In this document: one piece after another, positions 9,788-21,100 of the stretch
How the letters are laid out: each line of letters starts with the position of its first letter
How positions within the stretch are numbered: position 1 is the first letter of the stretch
Origin: Xenococcus sp. PCC 7305
GTDB lineage: Bacteria > Cyanobacteriota > Cyanobacteriia > Cyanobacteriales > Xenococcaceae
Reading direction: 5' to 3'
Assembly (NCBI RefSeq): GCF_000332055.1
Contig: NZ_ALVZ01000183.1
Span: 1-43,453, forward strand
Length of the DNA stretch: 43,453 bases
Notes under the pieces: model-generated
What the model was told of the DNA's origin: nothing
What the model saw: only the letters and a program-made list of their open reading frames with translations
Database searches by the model: none
Made by a program: the position numbers and the translations under genes

Positions 9788-9800
9788 GCGCGCCACGCGC
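9788..9800. repeat. GC-rich mini-hairpin (GCGCG-CCA-CGCGC)
   Basis: A small perfect GC stem lies in a GC-rich island (about 9771-9820) in otherwise AT-rich spacer, 80 bp past the NRPS 3' end. Such islands resemble the short dispersed palindromic repeats of cyanobacterial intergenic regions. I see no second copy in the window. Confidence 0.35.
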
Positions 9801-9879
9801 TTGCGAAGCTCTCAGCGGATTTCTTCTAGATTACTAAAATATTTCTTCTGTGGCTTAATTGCCTAGCTGGGAGTAGCGA

Positions 9880-12800
9880 TTATTTCTCAGCAAGCCCTAT
9901 TTTTAGATTTTCTAAACATTTAAGAACAGCTTGATGATTAGGGCTTAATATAAGAGCTTTTTGATAGGCAGTGATCGCTTTTTCTAGATCTCCTTCTTTA
10001 CTCAGAGCATCTCCTAAGTTTTTATAGACGCCAAAAGGTTGCTGGGAATTTAATTGAATTGCTTGTTCATAAGATACAACTGCATTTTGGAACTTACCAG
10101 ATTTTAATTGCGCATTACCCAAAAAAGTATAGACTGCGGGATGGCTTGGATTTAAAGTGATCGCTTTTTGATAGCAGCATATTGCTTCAGTAACCACTCC
10201 TTGCTTATGATAGGCATGACCTAATTGGCAGTAAATTTTTGCTGGATTTATGGGCAGTAATTTTAAAGCTTGATCCAAATTTGAGATCGCGCCCTTAAAA
10301 TCTCCTTTACTAATTTGAGCAGAAGCCAATTGAGAATAAGCATTACAATTATTAGGTTCTAATTTAATTCTCTCAGTCAATATAGTGATCGCTTTTTCGA
10401 TTCGTCCCAGTCGCTGCAAAACTTGACCTAGTTTCTGATAAAACCAACTGTGTTGTGGTTCCAGCTCCACAGCTTGTTGATAACTAGCTGCGGCAGCGGT
10501 TAAATTTTCTTGCTTTGTTTGAGCTTCTGCCAAGAAAAAATAGAGTTCTGCATTTTCAGGTGCTAACGTCAAAGCTTTTTGATAAGCAGCAATTGCATTT
10601 GCCCATTCTGTTTTTTGACTGAGAGCATTGCCCAGATTTTGATAAACTTCAACCGGCTGCTGAGGATTTAATGTAATAGCCTTTTGATAACTAATAATCG
10701 CTGATTCGAAATCCCCTTTCTCATAGAAAATATGACCCTCTTGAAGAGCTAAATCAGATTTTTTTGCTTTTAGAGTAATATTTTGCCTTGAAATCTCTGT
10801 CAAGTTGTTGACAATCTGAACCTCAACAATAGTAGTTGCCGAACCTTGATCTTTAAACCAAGTCACTCCTTCTTCGACTAAATCTAATTCCAATTGATAA
10901 CAACCTGGCTCTTCTGGAATTGTTACCAACAAGTTCACATCTATGGCCGCCCCTGGTAACAATTCCTGGTCGAGATTAGTGCGTCCATCTTTGTTTACTA
11001 TTACTTCACCATTGTGAGTCAACCAATGATTTCCTAGCCTGATTCCACTGTTAATGGTTGATTTCCAGGGCATTGGACTGATATTCTCTATCCTGACGGG
11101 GATAATCAAGGATTCTCCAGCAGTTGCTTCTAGTGATCTTTTTGCTGTAAGTTTTGCCTGATATGCTTGGGGGTTTAATAATTGATATTGTTCTTGATCT
11201 GCTTGCTCTGAAACATTTTCCAACTGTGCTTTCTCAATTTCACAACGCAATTTTTCGACTAGCGTCTGGATATTCGGTTCATTAAAAAATTGACCATGTT
11301 TTCCAGAAAAAATATTAACAGAGAATTTTCCTCCATAGTACTTGCGGTAACCGAATTCAGGCTCATGAAACTTTTGGTAAGGATTGAAGCGGCTTTGCCG
11401 ACCAAAGAAAAGAGCTACCCTACCTGTATATGCTTGGGGAATAAATTGTTCCATTAAGCATAGTAAAGTTATAGTCTTGTCTTTAGCTTTTAGTTGCTGG
11501 GCAATTTCCATCATAATCCAGGCACTTTGACAATTTCCGCCCAGTAAATAGGGACTTTCTGGCTGAATACTCAAGATCTCAGCAACATAATGAGCCGCTA
11601 GAGCTTTAATATTCTCCTGAGTATATTCCATGATTAGATGACCAGAACGCATTCCATAAACTGGTTGCTCTTCTCCTAAATATTTCGCTAATTGTGATAG
11701 TTCTCTAAATCCTTGTAAACACCAAAATAAACCCTGTTTAGTACCTTTGGTATTTAGACCTACTATTAGAGAGTTTGGTTGAATTCTGGTTCCTAGCCAA
11801 CCAGCAGTATAGGCTAATTGTTGATGATATATCTCCTCTGAAAGTTGCGAATGCTTTAAGCTTTCTGAAGATTTTGAGGTGATTGCGGTTTCTTGCTCAA
11901 GGAGCTCAGCTAGTTCGGCAATGGTTCCCAATTGAAACAAGGCAGCTATAGGAACTTTCCTGTTGAATGCTTGTTCAATTTCTGCTATCAGGCTTACAGA
12001 TAATAGAGAATGCCCTCCGAGATCAAAGAAGTTGTCGTGAATACCCACCTCATGTTCTAACCATAATACTTTTGACCAAATTTCAGCTAGTTTTTGCTCT
12101 ATGGAATTGCGAGGAGCTACATAGGTTTGTTCTGAAATTTGTCTATCTAGGTTAATCTTTGCTAAGGCAAAACGATCTATTTTTCCACTTGGAGTTAAGG
12201 GTATGGCCTCTATCGGAACTAGCGCAGAGGGGATCATATAGCTGGGTAGCTTTTGTTTTAAGAAAGAGCGCAATTCTTCTAAAGAAGGAACTTGTTCTTG
12301 AGTAGGAACAATATATGCCACTAGGCGTTTAGCACTTGGTATATCTTCGCGAACCAGGATAATATTTTCTTTGATCTGGGGATGTTTTGCCAGAACTGTT
12401 TCGATTTCTCCTGGCTCTATGCGATAACCGCGAATTTTTACTTGATTATCAACACGTCCGAGAAATTCTATATTGCCATCGCGAAGATAGCGAGCTAAGT
12501 CTCCTGTTTTATATAGTCTCCCTGATGGAGAATCAGAAAAAGGGTTGGGGATAAATTTCTTTTTAGTTAGTTCTGGACGATTGAGATATTCGCTAGCTAA
12601 ACCTACCCCACCTATGTAGATTTCTCCCGTTACGCCAATGGGTACTGGTTGGAGATAGGAGTCTAAAATATAAATTTTGGTGTTAGCAATAGGTTTCCCA
12701 ATCGGAGGCAAAGAACCTATATTCTCTCGTTGACTATCTAAGATAAATTCTGTTACCACATGGGTTTCTGTCGGACCATATTGATTAGAGATAATTTTTA

Positions 12801-15075
12801 CTTGTTTTCTGATTTTTTCTATGGCAGGTGTTAGCTTTAATTGTTCTCCTGCTGTAATAATTTCCTGTAAACTATCAATTGATTCTGATTGATGCTCAAT
12901 TACTGCTGAGAGCTGTTCCAGGGCGACAAAGGGAAGAAATAATCTTTCTATAGCTTGTTTTTTTATGAATTTTGGTAATTGATTAAAGTCTTTTCGTTCT
13001 TCTTCGGCAATAAGAACTAGTGTGCCCCCAGAACAAAAAGTGGAGAATATTTCTTGGCAAGCAACATCAAAGCTAATAGATGCAAATTGTAACGTTCTTA
13101 GTTGAGGAGTAAAATATTTTCTATTTACTTGCCAATGAATCAAATTACTCATAGTGCCATGATTCATTATAACCCCTTTAGGCTGTCCAGTTGAACCTGA
13201 AGTGTAAAGCAAATAAATTGGGCTATTGGGATGAGTTACGTTTACTAAATTATCTTGATTTTCCTTATCTATTGACTTCCAATCTTGATCTAAGTTTATA
13301 ACTATGTTGGAATCTAATTCTAAGTTATCAACTAACCTTTCTTTAGTTAACAATAAAAATATTTGACTATCCTCTAACATAAAATTGATCCTTTCTTGAG
13401 GATAATTAGGATCGAAAGGTACATAGGCCCCTCCTGCCTTTAAGATTCCTAATATACTAATTATCATCTCCAAGGAGCGTTCTAGGTAAATTCCTACTTT
13501 CTTTCCCGTATTTATTCCTAGCTTCTGTAGATAATTAGCAAGTTGATTAGCTCTTTCATTTAATTGCTGATAAGTTAGTTGTTGCTCCTCAAAGATAATG
13601 GCAATAGCATCGGGGTTCTTTGTTACTTGTTCTTCAAATAATTGATGGATACATTTATCTTGAGGATAAATTATTTGAGTATCGTTCCACTCTACTAATA
13701 ACTGATGAAGTTCTTCTTTGGTTAATAATGATAATTGAGTTACAGTTTGCTGAGGATTTTCGATAATTCCTAATAAAATAGTTTGCAAATGAGCTAGCAT
13801 CCGAGTCATCGTATCTTCTTCAAAACGAAGAGTATCATAACTAATCTTAATAAATAGCTCTTCTTCAAATAATCCTGATAGTACTGTTAAAGGATAATTA
13901 GTATGTTCGTGAACTGCTATTTTCTTGAACTGTAGTGAATTAGTTTCATTAAACAAAGAAAAATCTAGCGGATAATTCTCAAAAACAACAATGCTTTCAA
14001 ACAAAGAGACTCCTCCACTGAGTTCACTTAAGGTTTGAATATCAACTAGAGGCGTGTAAGAATAATCTTGCATTCTCCACATTAGCTGTTGTATTTGTTT
14101 CAACCAAGTTATAAGTGTCTCGGAGGATGATATTTGTAGACGTAATGGTAAAGTATTGATCAATAACCCCACCATATTTTCTACCCCCGACCAATTGGTA
14201 TTACGACCAGAAACAGTCACACCAAAGAGGATATCTTTTTCTCCGCTATAACGGTTTAATAATAATGCCCAAGCAGCTTGTATTATTGTGGCTAAAGTAA
14301 GACGATGCTTTTGTCCTATATTTTGTAATTTACGACTGTCTTGAGCAGAGAAACGACATTCAACTACTTTATAATCAGATAAATCTTGCTGTTGTTGCTC
14401 ATTGAGCTTATCTATTACTAAAGAAGTTGGGTTATTAAAGCCTCGCAAGGTTCTTTGCCAAAATTCAAAAGCAGTTTCCTTGTCTTGAGAATTCAGCCAC
14501 TTGATATACTTACGATAGGGACGTGGTGTTGGTAGATAAAAGCTCTCCCCCAGAAGTTCAGCTTCATATAAACAGAAGACTTCTTTCAAGATAATTGGTA
14601 AACACCAACCATCTATAAGAATATGGTGGAAACTCCAAATTAACTTGTATTGATCTTTACTGAGTTTAACTAAAGTACATTCATTTAATGGTGCCTTACT
14701 AAATTTAAATTCTTGCTCCTTTTGTCTTTGTAAAAATTTTGTCAGTTGTTGTTTTTGTTCAATTACAGATAATCCTTGCCAATCAAGATTTCTCCAAGGT
14801 AAATCAAACTTTTTGAGGACTATTTGCAAAGGGGTAGGTCGATTTTCCCAAACAAATAATGTCCGTAAAACTGAATGTCTATCAACAACTTTTTGCCAAG
14901 CAGATTCAAAAGCAATGACATTAATATCACCTTGCAAGTCCAATTCTACTTGCTCTAAGTATACTCCGGTTTTAGGAGAATGGAGACTGTGAAACAACAT
15001 CCCTTGTTGCAGAGGAGAAAGGGGATAAATTGATTCAATATTTTTTTTAGCTAAGGATTGTGTTTGGTTGTTCAT
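9880..15075 (-). CDS. NRPS terminal module: C-A-PCP-TE with Ig-like and TPR tail
   Basis: The 1731-residue protein has, in order: a condensation domain (about 12-455, HHILIDGW near 150); an adenylation domain (about 490-970, TSGSTGQPKG near 625); a carrier domain (GGHSLL near 1018); a thioesterase-like alpha/beta-hydrolase domain (about 1080-1300); an Ig-like beta domain (about 1306-1420); and eight TPR units (about 1445-1725). The C domain opens YPLSPLQQGMLFH, as in domains that accept a D-residue after an epimerase, fitting the protein encoded upstream. By hand alignment to GrsA the A-domain code is D-V-Q-F-I-A-Q-V-V-(K), close to the proline-type DVQFIAHVVK. In the TE the usual GxSxG reads GNCQS with Cys1182 at the nucleophile site; the His of KHGQFF is present, and Glu of LMEQF stands where Asp is usual. 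It adds the last residue and releases the peptide. Confidence 0.88.
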   Translation of the reverse strand: MNNQTQSLAKKNIESIYPLSPLQQGMLFHSLHSPKTGVYLEQVELDLQGDINVIAFESAWQKVVDRHSVLRTLFVWENRPTPLQIVLKKFDLPWRNLDWQGLSVIEQKQQLTKFLQRQKEQEFKFSKAPLNECTLVKLSKDQYKLIWSFHHILIDGWCLPIILKEVFCLYEAELLGESFYLPTPRPYRKYIKWLNSQDKETAFEFWQRTLRGFNNPTSLVIDKLNEQQQQDLSDYKVVECRFSAQDSRKLQNIGQKHRLTLATIIQAAWALLLNRYSGEKDILFGVTVSGRNTNWSGVENMVGLLINTLPLRLQISSSETLITWLKQIQQLMWRMQDYSYTPLVDIQTLSELSGGVSLFESIVVFENYPLDFSLFNETNSLQFKKIAVHEHTNYPLTVLSGLFEEELFIKISYDTLRFEEDTMTRMLAHLQTILLGIIENPQQTVTQLSLLTKEELHQLLVEWNDTQIIYPQDKCIHQLFEEQVTKNPDAIAIIFEEQQLTYQQLNERANQLANYLQKLGINTGKKVGIYLERSLEMIISILGILKAGGAYVPFDPNYPQERINFMLEDSQIFLLLTKERLVDNLELDSNIVINLDQDWKSIDKENQDNLVNVTHPNSPIYLLYTSGSTGQPKGVIMNHGTMSNLIHWQVNRKYFTPQLRTLQFASISFDVACQEIFSTFCSGGTLVLIAEEERKDFNQLPKFIKKQAIERLFLPFVALEQLSAVIEHQSESIDSLQEIITAGEQLKLTPAIEKIRKQVKIISNQYGPTETHVVTEFILDSQRENIGSLPPIGKPIANTKIYILDSYLQPVPIGVTGEIYIGGVGLASEYLNRPELTKKKFIPNPFSDSPSGRLYKTGDLARYLRDGNIEFLGRVDNQVKIRGYRIEPGEIETVLAKHPQIKENIILVREDIPSAKRLVAYIVPTQEQVPSLEELRSFLKQKLPSYMIPSALVPIEAIPLTPSGKIDRFALAKINLDRQISEQTYVAPRNSIEQKLAEIWSKVLWLEHEVGIHDNFFDLGGHSLLSVSLIAEIEQAFNRKVPIAALFQLGTIAELAELLEQETAITSKSSESLKHSQLSEEIYHQQLAYTAGWLGTRIQPNSLIVGLNTKGTKQGLFWCLQGFRELSQLAKYLGEEQPVYGMRSGHLIMEYTQENIKALAAHYVAEILSIQPESPYLLGGNCQSAWIMMEIAQQLKAKDKTITLLCLMEQFIPQAYTGRVALFFGRQSRFNPYQKFHEPEFGYRKYYGGKFSVNIFSGKHGQFFNEPNIQTLVEKLRCEIEKAQLENVSEQADQEQYQLLNPQAYQAKLTAKRSLEATAGESLIIPVRIENISPMPWKSTINSGIRLGNHWLTHNGEVIVNKDGRTNLDQELLPGAAIDVNLLVTIPEEPGCYQLELDLVEEGVTWFKDQGSATTIVEVQIVNNLTEISRQNITLKAKKSDLALQEGHIFYEKGDFESAIISYQKAITLNPQQPVEVYQNLGNALSQKTEWANAIAAYQKALTLAPENAELYFFLAEAQTKQENLTAAAASYQQAVELEPQHSWFYQKLGQVLQRLGRIEKAITILTERIKLEPNNCNAYSQLASAQISKGDFKGAISNLDQALKLLPINPAKIYCQLGHAYHKQGVVTEAICCYQKAITLNPSHPAVYTFLGNAQLKSGKFQNAVVSYEQAIQLNSQQPFGVYKNLGDALSKEGDLEKAITAYQKALILSPNHQAVLKCLENLKIGLAEK

Positions 15076-15148
15076 TTTAGATTATTTTCAAGTAAATCAT
15101 TATTATTTTCGTTATTAGGAAAGGTGAAAATGGCGTTTTCATCTATAA

Positions 15149-18100
15149 TCAACCAATAAAATCTAATAAACTATCGAGCTCGGATTGATCAATCTGAATA
15201 TCTGGAAAATCACTAGGGGTATATCCAAATGCATCGTCCGATTGACAGTGTCGGATGATTAATTTTATTTTTTCTCGATAACTTTGTGCCAATTTTTCAA
15301 CTGTAGAATGTCTATGAATTTGATTGCTGTAACTCCAATGCATCTGAAATTCTCCTCCTATCACTAAACAGTTAATACTTAATAAATACTCACGATAAAG
15401 CTTTAAGCTCTGATTAGTTCCAGTAGATTCAGGAGCAAATTTCCAACTTGTGGTAGTTTGTATTTGATCGAATTGTCCTAAATAGTTGAAATTAATTTCG
15501 GAAGTAGGTATTTTCTGTATTTGCTCTTGAAATTTCTGATTTTGGCATAGGTAACGTAAAATACCATAGCCAACGCCATGATGAGGAATAGATCTTAATT
15601 GTTCTTTAATTGATTTGATAATTGAGCCAATTTTCTGCTCTCTTGGCAGTGCTAATAATACGGGAAATAGACTAGTAAACCAACCTATTGTTCTTGATAT
15701 ATCTATATCTTCAAATAATTCTTCTCTGCCATGCCCTTCTAAGTCAATTGAGAGAGTCGAGCTTCCTGTCCATTCTGCCAGAGAGATAGCTAAAGCACTC
15801 AACAAAATATCATTAATTTGGGTATTGTAAGCTTCCTTGACTGAACCTATTAGTTTACTAGTCTCTTCTCTATCTAATTTCAGTATATAAGTGGCAGTAT
15901 TGGCGACTGTATTTTCTTGGCTGAGAATTGGATAGTCTCGGGGTATTGGTGTTACTTTATACCAAGATTGATGGAGCCAATAGTCTAACTCTGCCTGAAT
16001 TATTTGGGAATTTGCAAATTGATTTAGTTTATTCGCCCAGTCGATAAATGATATTGACTTAGGGGCTAATTGTATTGATTGTTGAGCAATTAATTGTTGA
16101 TAAATAGTTGACAAATCTGATAATAAAATTCGCCAACTCACCCCATCTACGACCAGATGATGAATAATAATTAGTAATCGGGCATTATCTTCATATCCCA
16201 AGTTAAACATTACTACTTGCATTATTGGTCCAGAAGATATGTTTAAGCGAGTTTGATATTTGCCAGCAATTTCTTCTAGGGTTTTTGTTTGTTCACTTTT
16301 GGGAATTGTCGATAAATCTACAACAGAAAATGGGATGTTATCATCACAGCCTAAATTTATTTGTTGGTATAACGATTCTTGGGTTATAAACCTTAAACGT
16401 AAAGCATCATGATGTTCTAGTAATTTGGCAACAGCTTTTTGAAGCAACTGAGGATTAGTATCCTGGGGAATTTGCAATAAAAACGATTGATTGAAATGAT
16501 TTACATCCTCTTTATGGTAGGTAAAAAACCAATGTTGAATTGGTGTTAGAGGTGCAGCACCAGTTACTAAACCTTGGTTAGGACTGATTTTAATTGAGGT
16601 ATTCGCAACTTGAGCTAGTTCAGCAATGGTTTGATTTTGAAAAATTTGTTTGGTTGTAATTTGTATTCCTGCATTTTTGGCATGAGAAACTACTTGAATA
16701 CTCAGGATGGAGTCGCCACCAATTTCAAAGAAATTATCGTGGATGCTAACTTTTTTTAACAGAAGTAATTCTTGCCAAACATCAATTAGGGTTTGTTCGA
16801 TATCTGTGCTTGGTGCTACATATTTATGCTCTCTGATAATCTCTCCATCAGGTGAAGGTAAAGCTTGGCGATCAACTTTACCACTAGGAGTTGTGGGTAG
16901 ACTCTCTAGCAAAACAAAGTCAGGAGGGATCATGTATTCTGGCAGTCTTGGTTCGAGAAATTTCGGTAATTGTAAAACCAGATGACGATTGAATTGTTGT
17001 TTTAAGGGATTATTAGCATAAGCATTCCAAGCTTTAACTTCATAATTTGCTTCCCAGTTAGGCAAGATCTTATGGGAGGTAGAGGTAGAGGTAGAGGTAG
17101 AGCTAGAGCTAGATTCCCTCTTGAGCAAAACAGCGTCATAGTGACCATCTGCTGCATTTCCTGACCAATTAATATATATTTCATAGGGCAGTTTTTCCTG
17201 TAAACGCCATAAATCATCTGGCTCTATACCTACTTGTTGTTGATTTTCCCAAGTATTGCGCAATTGAGCTATGGTTACTTCGCCTAAAGAATTAGAAATC
17301 AGTTTGACTAAAGCAACTTCTTTTTGTAGACGAGCATTAGGTATTTTTTTTATTCCTATAACTTCTGGTGAGTTATCTCCTAAAATTTGTTTAATACCTG
17401 ATAAATTTAAACCGTCCTCACCATAATCGAGCCATTCGGGCGCAACTGTAGAAGATTTATAATTGTCAACATAAAGAGTGACATCATAACGAAACTTAGT
17501 TAGTTCATTTTGATAATCACCAGGTTTAAGCTGAATTTGGACATCTTTTATTTGAGGTAGATGGTTTTGTAAAGCAAGAAAAAAGTCTGGCGCGATCGCT
17601 AATTCTTCTTCTTGATTAATACTATTTTCGATCTGTTTTCTGAATTGATCTATGGTCAGTGAATCTGAAGCCTGAGTAAACTTGGTTGCTATATGAAAAG
17701 TTTCCAGTAATGGGAAACTGCGAACATCACCAATAAAAATCAAGCCTCCTTGAGACAATGTATTAACAGCATTTTGTAAAACCTCTACTAGATAATCAAT
17801 ACTAGGAAAATATTGAACAACTGAGTTCAAAATAACCGTATCGAATTTACCTTTTTCAATATCGGAAAAATCGTGAGCCGGTTTTTGAATTAAGCTGACA
17901 TGGGAATAAGTATCTCCCAACTGTTGGATTTGTTGCTCAATATAATCCAAAGCTCCTCTACTAAAATCCGTACCACAATAACTCAAGCAATGAGAAGCAA
18001 TTTGCAAGAGCAACATCCCTGTGCCACAACCAATCTCCAAGACATGTTTAGGTTGACCTTTAAGAATTTGCTTAACTGTAGAATCTACCCATTTGCGCAT

Positions 18101-21100
18101 TTGCTCTTGAGGGATTTGTTCACCGCTATAGCTACTTTTCCAACCGATAGTATTGTAGTTAGGTTTTTCAATCTCTTCTGATTCGCTATAGAGTTCATCA
18201 TATAATTGTTGCCATTGCTCAATCTGCGATCGCTGTATTGAATTTTCTGCTTTCGAGAGATTTTTTGACTCCGAAACTAGATAAGCAATTAATCGTTGGT
18301 TACTGAAAATATCTTTTCTGGCAATAACTACAGCCTTTTGAATTTGGGGATGACTATTAAGTGTTGATTCAATTTCTCCAAGTTCAATGCGAAAACCACG
18401 AATCTTAACTTGGTTATCAATGCGATCGATAAATTCAATATTACCGTCAGGCAAATATCTAGCTAAATCCCCTGTTTTGTAAAGTCTTTTGCCATTTTCA
18501 AAGGGATTGGTTATAAATTTTTCTGAAGTTAGCTTGGGACGATTGAGATAACCTCTCGCCAAACCATCACCCCCAATATAGATTTCTCCTGAAACCCCTA
18601 CAGGGACTAGTTGCCGATGTGAGTCCAAGATATGTATCTGGGTATTGGCAATGGGATGACCAATAGTAATTTTTTCCCTAACATCGTTAATTTCGGCTAT
18701 GGTGGCGCAAACAGTCGATTCAGTAGGACCATAGGCATTAAAGAAATGACGACCAATAGACCATCGATCAACTAATTCCTTCGAGCAAGATTCTCCCGCA
18801 ACAATCAGATAATTCAAAGCTGGGAATTCATTATTCGGCAAGACTGCTAAGCTAGAAGGCGGTAATGTTAAATGAGTTATAGAATATTGAGCTAAAATTC
18901 TTTGCAAATCATCTCCCGGAATTAATTCACAAGCTCTTGCCAATATAAGACTTGCTCCAGAAGTTAGCGCCATAAATATTTCCCAGACAGAAGCATCAAA
19001 ACTTAGAGAAGCAAATTGTAAAACCCGACTAGTATGATTTAAATCAAATAATTTTTTTTGTGTCTGAGCAAGATTACATAAAGAACGATGTTCGATCGCA
19101 ACTCCTTTAGGTTGTCCAGTGGAGCCAGAAGTATAAATCACATAAGCTAAGTAATGTGATTCCACATTACTCCTACTATCAAGATTTTTTTCACTTTGTT
19201 GTTCAATTTTCCACCAATCAGTATCTAAATAAATTACTTGTGCTTGATTTGCTGGCAAAGCTGATTCTAAAGACTCTTGAGTCAATAAAAACTCGACACC
19301 AGAATCCAATAAAATATGACTTAATCTTGCTGGAGGATAATTAGGATCAAGAGGGACATAAGCAGCACCAGCTTTAAGTATCCCTAAGATTCCTACGATC
19401 ATTTCCAGAGACCTTTCTGCGCAAAGACCTACTAATATTTCTGGTTCGACTCCGAAACTTTGTAGGTAATGGGCCATTTGGTTGGCTTTGTTATTTAATT
19501 CTTGATAAGTTAATTCTTGCTCTTCAAATACTACTGCTATTTGATTAGGTGTTTTGCTGACTTGTTCTTCAAATAATTGGTGGATATATTTATCTTGAGG
19601 ATAATTTGCTTTAGTATCGTTCCACCCCAGCAATAATTGATTTCGTTCTAATTCGCTCAATAAGGGTATTTTAGCTACGGGAAGTTGAGGATTTTCGACA
19701 ATTGCAAAGAATAAATTCTGGAAATGTGCCGCCATACGCTCAATTGTTTCGCGATCAAATAAGTCAGTGCTGTATTCCCAGGAACCTACTAACCCTGAAA
19801 CTGTTTGAGACATTGATACTGTCAAATCAAACTTGGTAGTTACCCGTTCAGGTATAAAAGGTGTCACCGTTACATTAGGTAATTGCCACTCACCTTCAGG
19901 TGTATTTTGCAAAACAAATGCCACTTGAAATAGGGGAGAATGGCTCAAAGCACGTTCTGGTTGTAGTGCTTCTACAACTTGTTCAAAAGGTACATCCTGA
20001 TTTTCATAAGCTTTGAGCGCAGTTTCTCTTACTTGTGCCAATAATTGTTCAAAACTCAAATTCTCAGCAAATTTAGTTCTTAATGCCAAAGCATTCACAA
20101 AGAAACCAATTAATGGTTCAATTTCTCTTTGATTACGATTAGCAATCCCAGAACCAATTACTATATCTGACTGACCACTATAGCGATATAGCAAACTGGC
20201 GAAAGCTGCGTAAAGAGTCATAAATAAAGTTGTATCTGACTCGCGAGACAGAGTTTGCAACTTTTGGGTTAAATCATTATTTAAAGTAAAACTTTGAGTA
20301 TGACCCTTATAAGTCTGTAAAGTTGGACGAGCGCGATCAGTGGGTAATTGCAATAATTCTGGTGCACCTTGTAATTGCTGTTTCCAGTAATTTAGTTGAG
20401 TTGCTAGAACATCTTCACTTAGCCACTTCCTTTGCCATAAAGTAAAATCGGCATACTGAATCGTTAGGTCTGGTAAGGGTGATACTTCTCCCTCTGTAAA
20501 GGCTTGATATAAAGTTGATAGCTCTTTGATCAATACTCCCATTGACCAACCATCAGCAATAATATGATGCAAATTTAACAGTAATACATACTCTTCGCTA
20601 TCTAACTGTAAGACAGTGCATCTGATTAAAGATGCTATATTAAGCTTAAAGAGAATTGCTACTTCTTCTTGAAGTAACTTTTGTAGTCTAGTTTCTTTTT
20701 CTTTGCCCTGTAAATCCTGCAAATCAATCAAATTGATATTAAGAGTACCTTGAGAATCTATTACTTGTCTTGGTCTGCCATTGACATTGGGGAAACTAGT
20801 ACGCAAGATTTCGTGACGACAAAGGATTTCTGATAAAGCTTGTTGCAGTGACCTAAGATCTAAGTCTCCACTGAGTCGAAATGCCCAGGGCATATTATAA
20901 ATTGCGCTTGCTCCTTCAAGTTGATCGAGGAACCAGAGTCGCTCTTGTGCCCAGGATAGGGGTAATTGTTTTTGGTCGGTTCTTGGTTGAATTGGAGGAA
21001 GAGTTAATCCTCTTGAAACAGTACGTAAATTGGTTATCGTCTGTTCTAGTTGAGCTACACTAGGAGAAGAAAATATTTCTCTTAGAGGGATTTCTACCTC

